From Lachnospiraceae bacterium (lineage in GTDB: Bacteria; Bacillota; Clostridia; Lachnospirales; Lachnospiraceae), in NCBI GenBank assembly GCA_024682555.1, contig JAIKZD010000070.1, positions 1 through 32,511 of the forward strand: a stretch of 32,511 bases of DNA, given 5' to 3'. The notes under the pieces are model-generated. The model saw only the letters and a program-made list of their open reading frames with translations. It did not search any database and was not told the origin of the DNA. Shown here in pieces: positions 32,258 to 32,511 of the stretch. How positions within the stretch are numbered: the stretch's first letter is position 1; each line of letters begins with the position of its first letter. A program made the translations under genes and the position numbers.

Positions 32258-32387
32258 AAGCCACATAGCAGAAAAGAGAAGAGGCAGCGGTCATGCTTGC
32301 ATGAAACCGGGGTCTCTTCTCTTTTTCTGTAAGCGGCGACGCCGCGACATCCGCGAGTCCGCAGGACGAGCGGATGCTATGTGGCTT
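32258..32387. other. Structured four-helix element downstream of tRNA-Glu
   Basis: An outer 13-pair stem (32258-32270 with 32375-32387, AAGCCACATAGCA/TGCTATGTGGCTT) encloses three hairpins. The first is a long one at 32271-32327. The second is a short perfect one, GCGGC-GAC-GCCGC, at 32333-32345. The third, at 32348-32376, has stem CATCCGC/GCGGATG, a tandem G-A/A-G step and inner stem GTCC/GGAC; it competes with the outer stem for two bases. Both strands would fold. It lies between convergent genes and may be a terminator plus a dispersed repeat or RNA. The fold is by eye and not computed. Confidence 0.6.
32271..32327 (+). terminator. Terminator-like hairpin of tRNA-Glu
   Basis: GAGAAGAG (32276-32283) pairs with CTCTTCTC (32314-32321), followed by TTTTT, with additional A-T pairs at the base and an inner TCATG-CTTG-CATGA hairpin. 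It is the first hairpin inside the larger element. It is a plausible stop for tRNA-Glu, and on the minus strand, where its arm ends CTCTTCTCTTTTC, for the convergent gene as well. Confidence 0.7.
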
Positions 32388-32423
32388 ATGAATGCCGCTA
32401 TCCAATAATATAGATTCGATACT

Positions 32424-32511
32424 TTAATCCGTTTTATGAACAGGTGCTGTTATTTCAATATGGTTTCCTTCGGAATCAACAAATTCCGCCACCCAGTTAC
32501 CTTTGATCCGA
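32424..32511 (-). CDS. VOC (glyoxalase/bleomycin resistance) family protein, C-terminal fragment
   Basis: Only the last 29 codons are in the window. They encode an end with NWVAEFVDSEGNHIEI, then TAPVHKTD and a stop. The AEFVDSEGN-hydrophobic pattern is the last strand and metal-site region of vicinal oxygen chelate proteins, where the Glu/Asp-rich D-x-x-G-N turn is typical. The gene continues to the right. Its substrate cannot be told. Confidence 0.6.
   Translation of the reverse strand, partial: RIKGNWVAEFVDSEGNHIEITAPVHKTD

Noticed and set aside
32248-32423. Mobile element integrated at tRNA-Glu
   Set aside because: No integrase and no repeat of the tRNA 3' end is visible in the window; the structured element alone does not show integration.

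Overview
The window is a chromosomal housekeeping segment from a low-to-mid GC Gram-positive bacterium of the class Clostridia, most likely a Lachnospiraceae member. Protein sequences, AGGAG-type ribosome binding sites, sigma-A promoters and gene order all fit; genus cannot be named from the sequence alone. Every protein gene is on the minus strand, so the reading order is from high to low coordinates. A single tRNA gene near the right end is on the plus strand.

Reading leftwards from the right end: the tail of a VOC/glyoxalase-type gene; a highly structured 130-base element between that gene and a plus-strand tRNA-Glu(CTC); a polyamine ABC transporter operon (potA-potB-potC-potD) with tandem terminators; the translation/transcription operon rimP-nusA-rnpM(ylxR)-rplGA(ylxQ)-infB-rbfA-nrnA-truB-ribF, followed by a Na/Pi-cotransporter with a PhoU tail; rpsO with its own promoter, leader and terminator; pnp behind a long leader hairpin; a 0.57 kb gene-free interval with a cluster of DnaA-box-like 9-mers; deoB, prfC and a transglutaminase-like lipoprotein; then an asp23/yqhY-like gene with nusB-xseA-xseB-ispA-dxs-tlyA-nadK-recN; and finally glgA. 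A promoter at the extreme left probably serves a gene starting just outside the window.

Functionally, the rimP-to-pnp part assembles ribosomes (RimP, RbfA, IF2, S15, TruB), couples transcription and translation (NusA) and turns over RNA (PNPase, NrnA). The asp23-to-recN part carries antitermination (NusB), exonuclease VII, the polyprenyl/DXP isoprenoid steps (IspA, Dxs), a TlyA-type methyltransferase, NAD kinase and the repair ATPase RecN. This is the classic Firmicutes cluster, but without folD, argR/ahrC and the sporulation genes spoIVB/spo0A that sit there in Bacillus, and with glgA in the latter place.

Most of the window is ordinary core genome. The best non-ordinary signals lie between genes: the DnaA-box cluster between pnp and deoB, the four-helix element beside tRNA-Glu, and the long pnp leader hairpin. 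I found no mobile element, CRISPR array, prophage or defence system.
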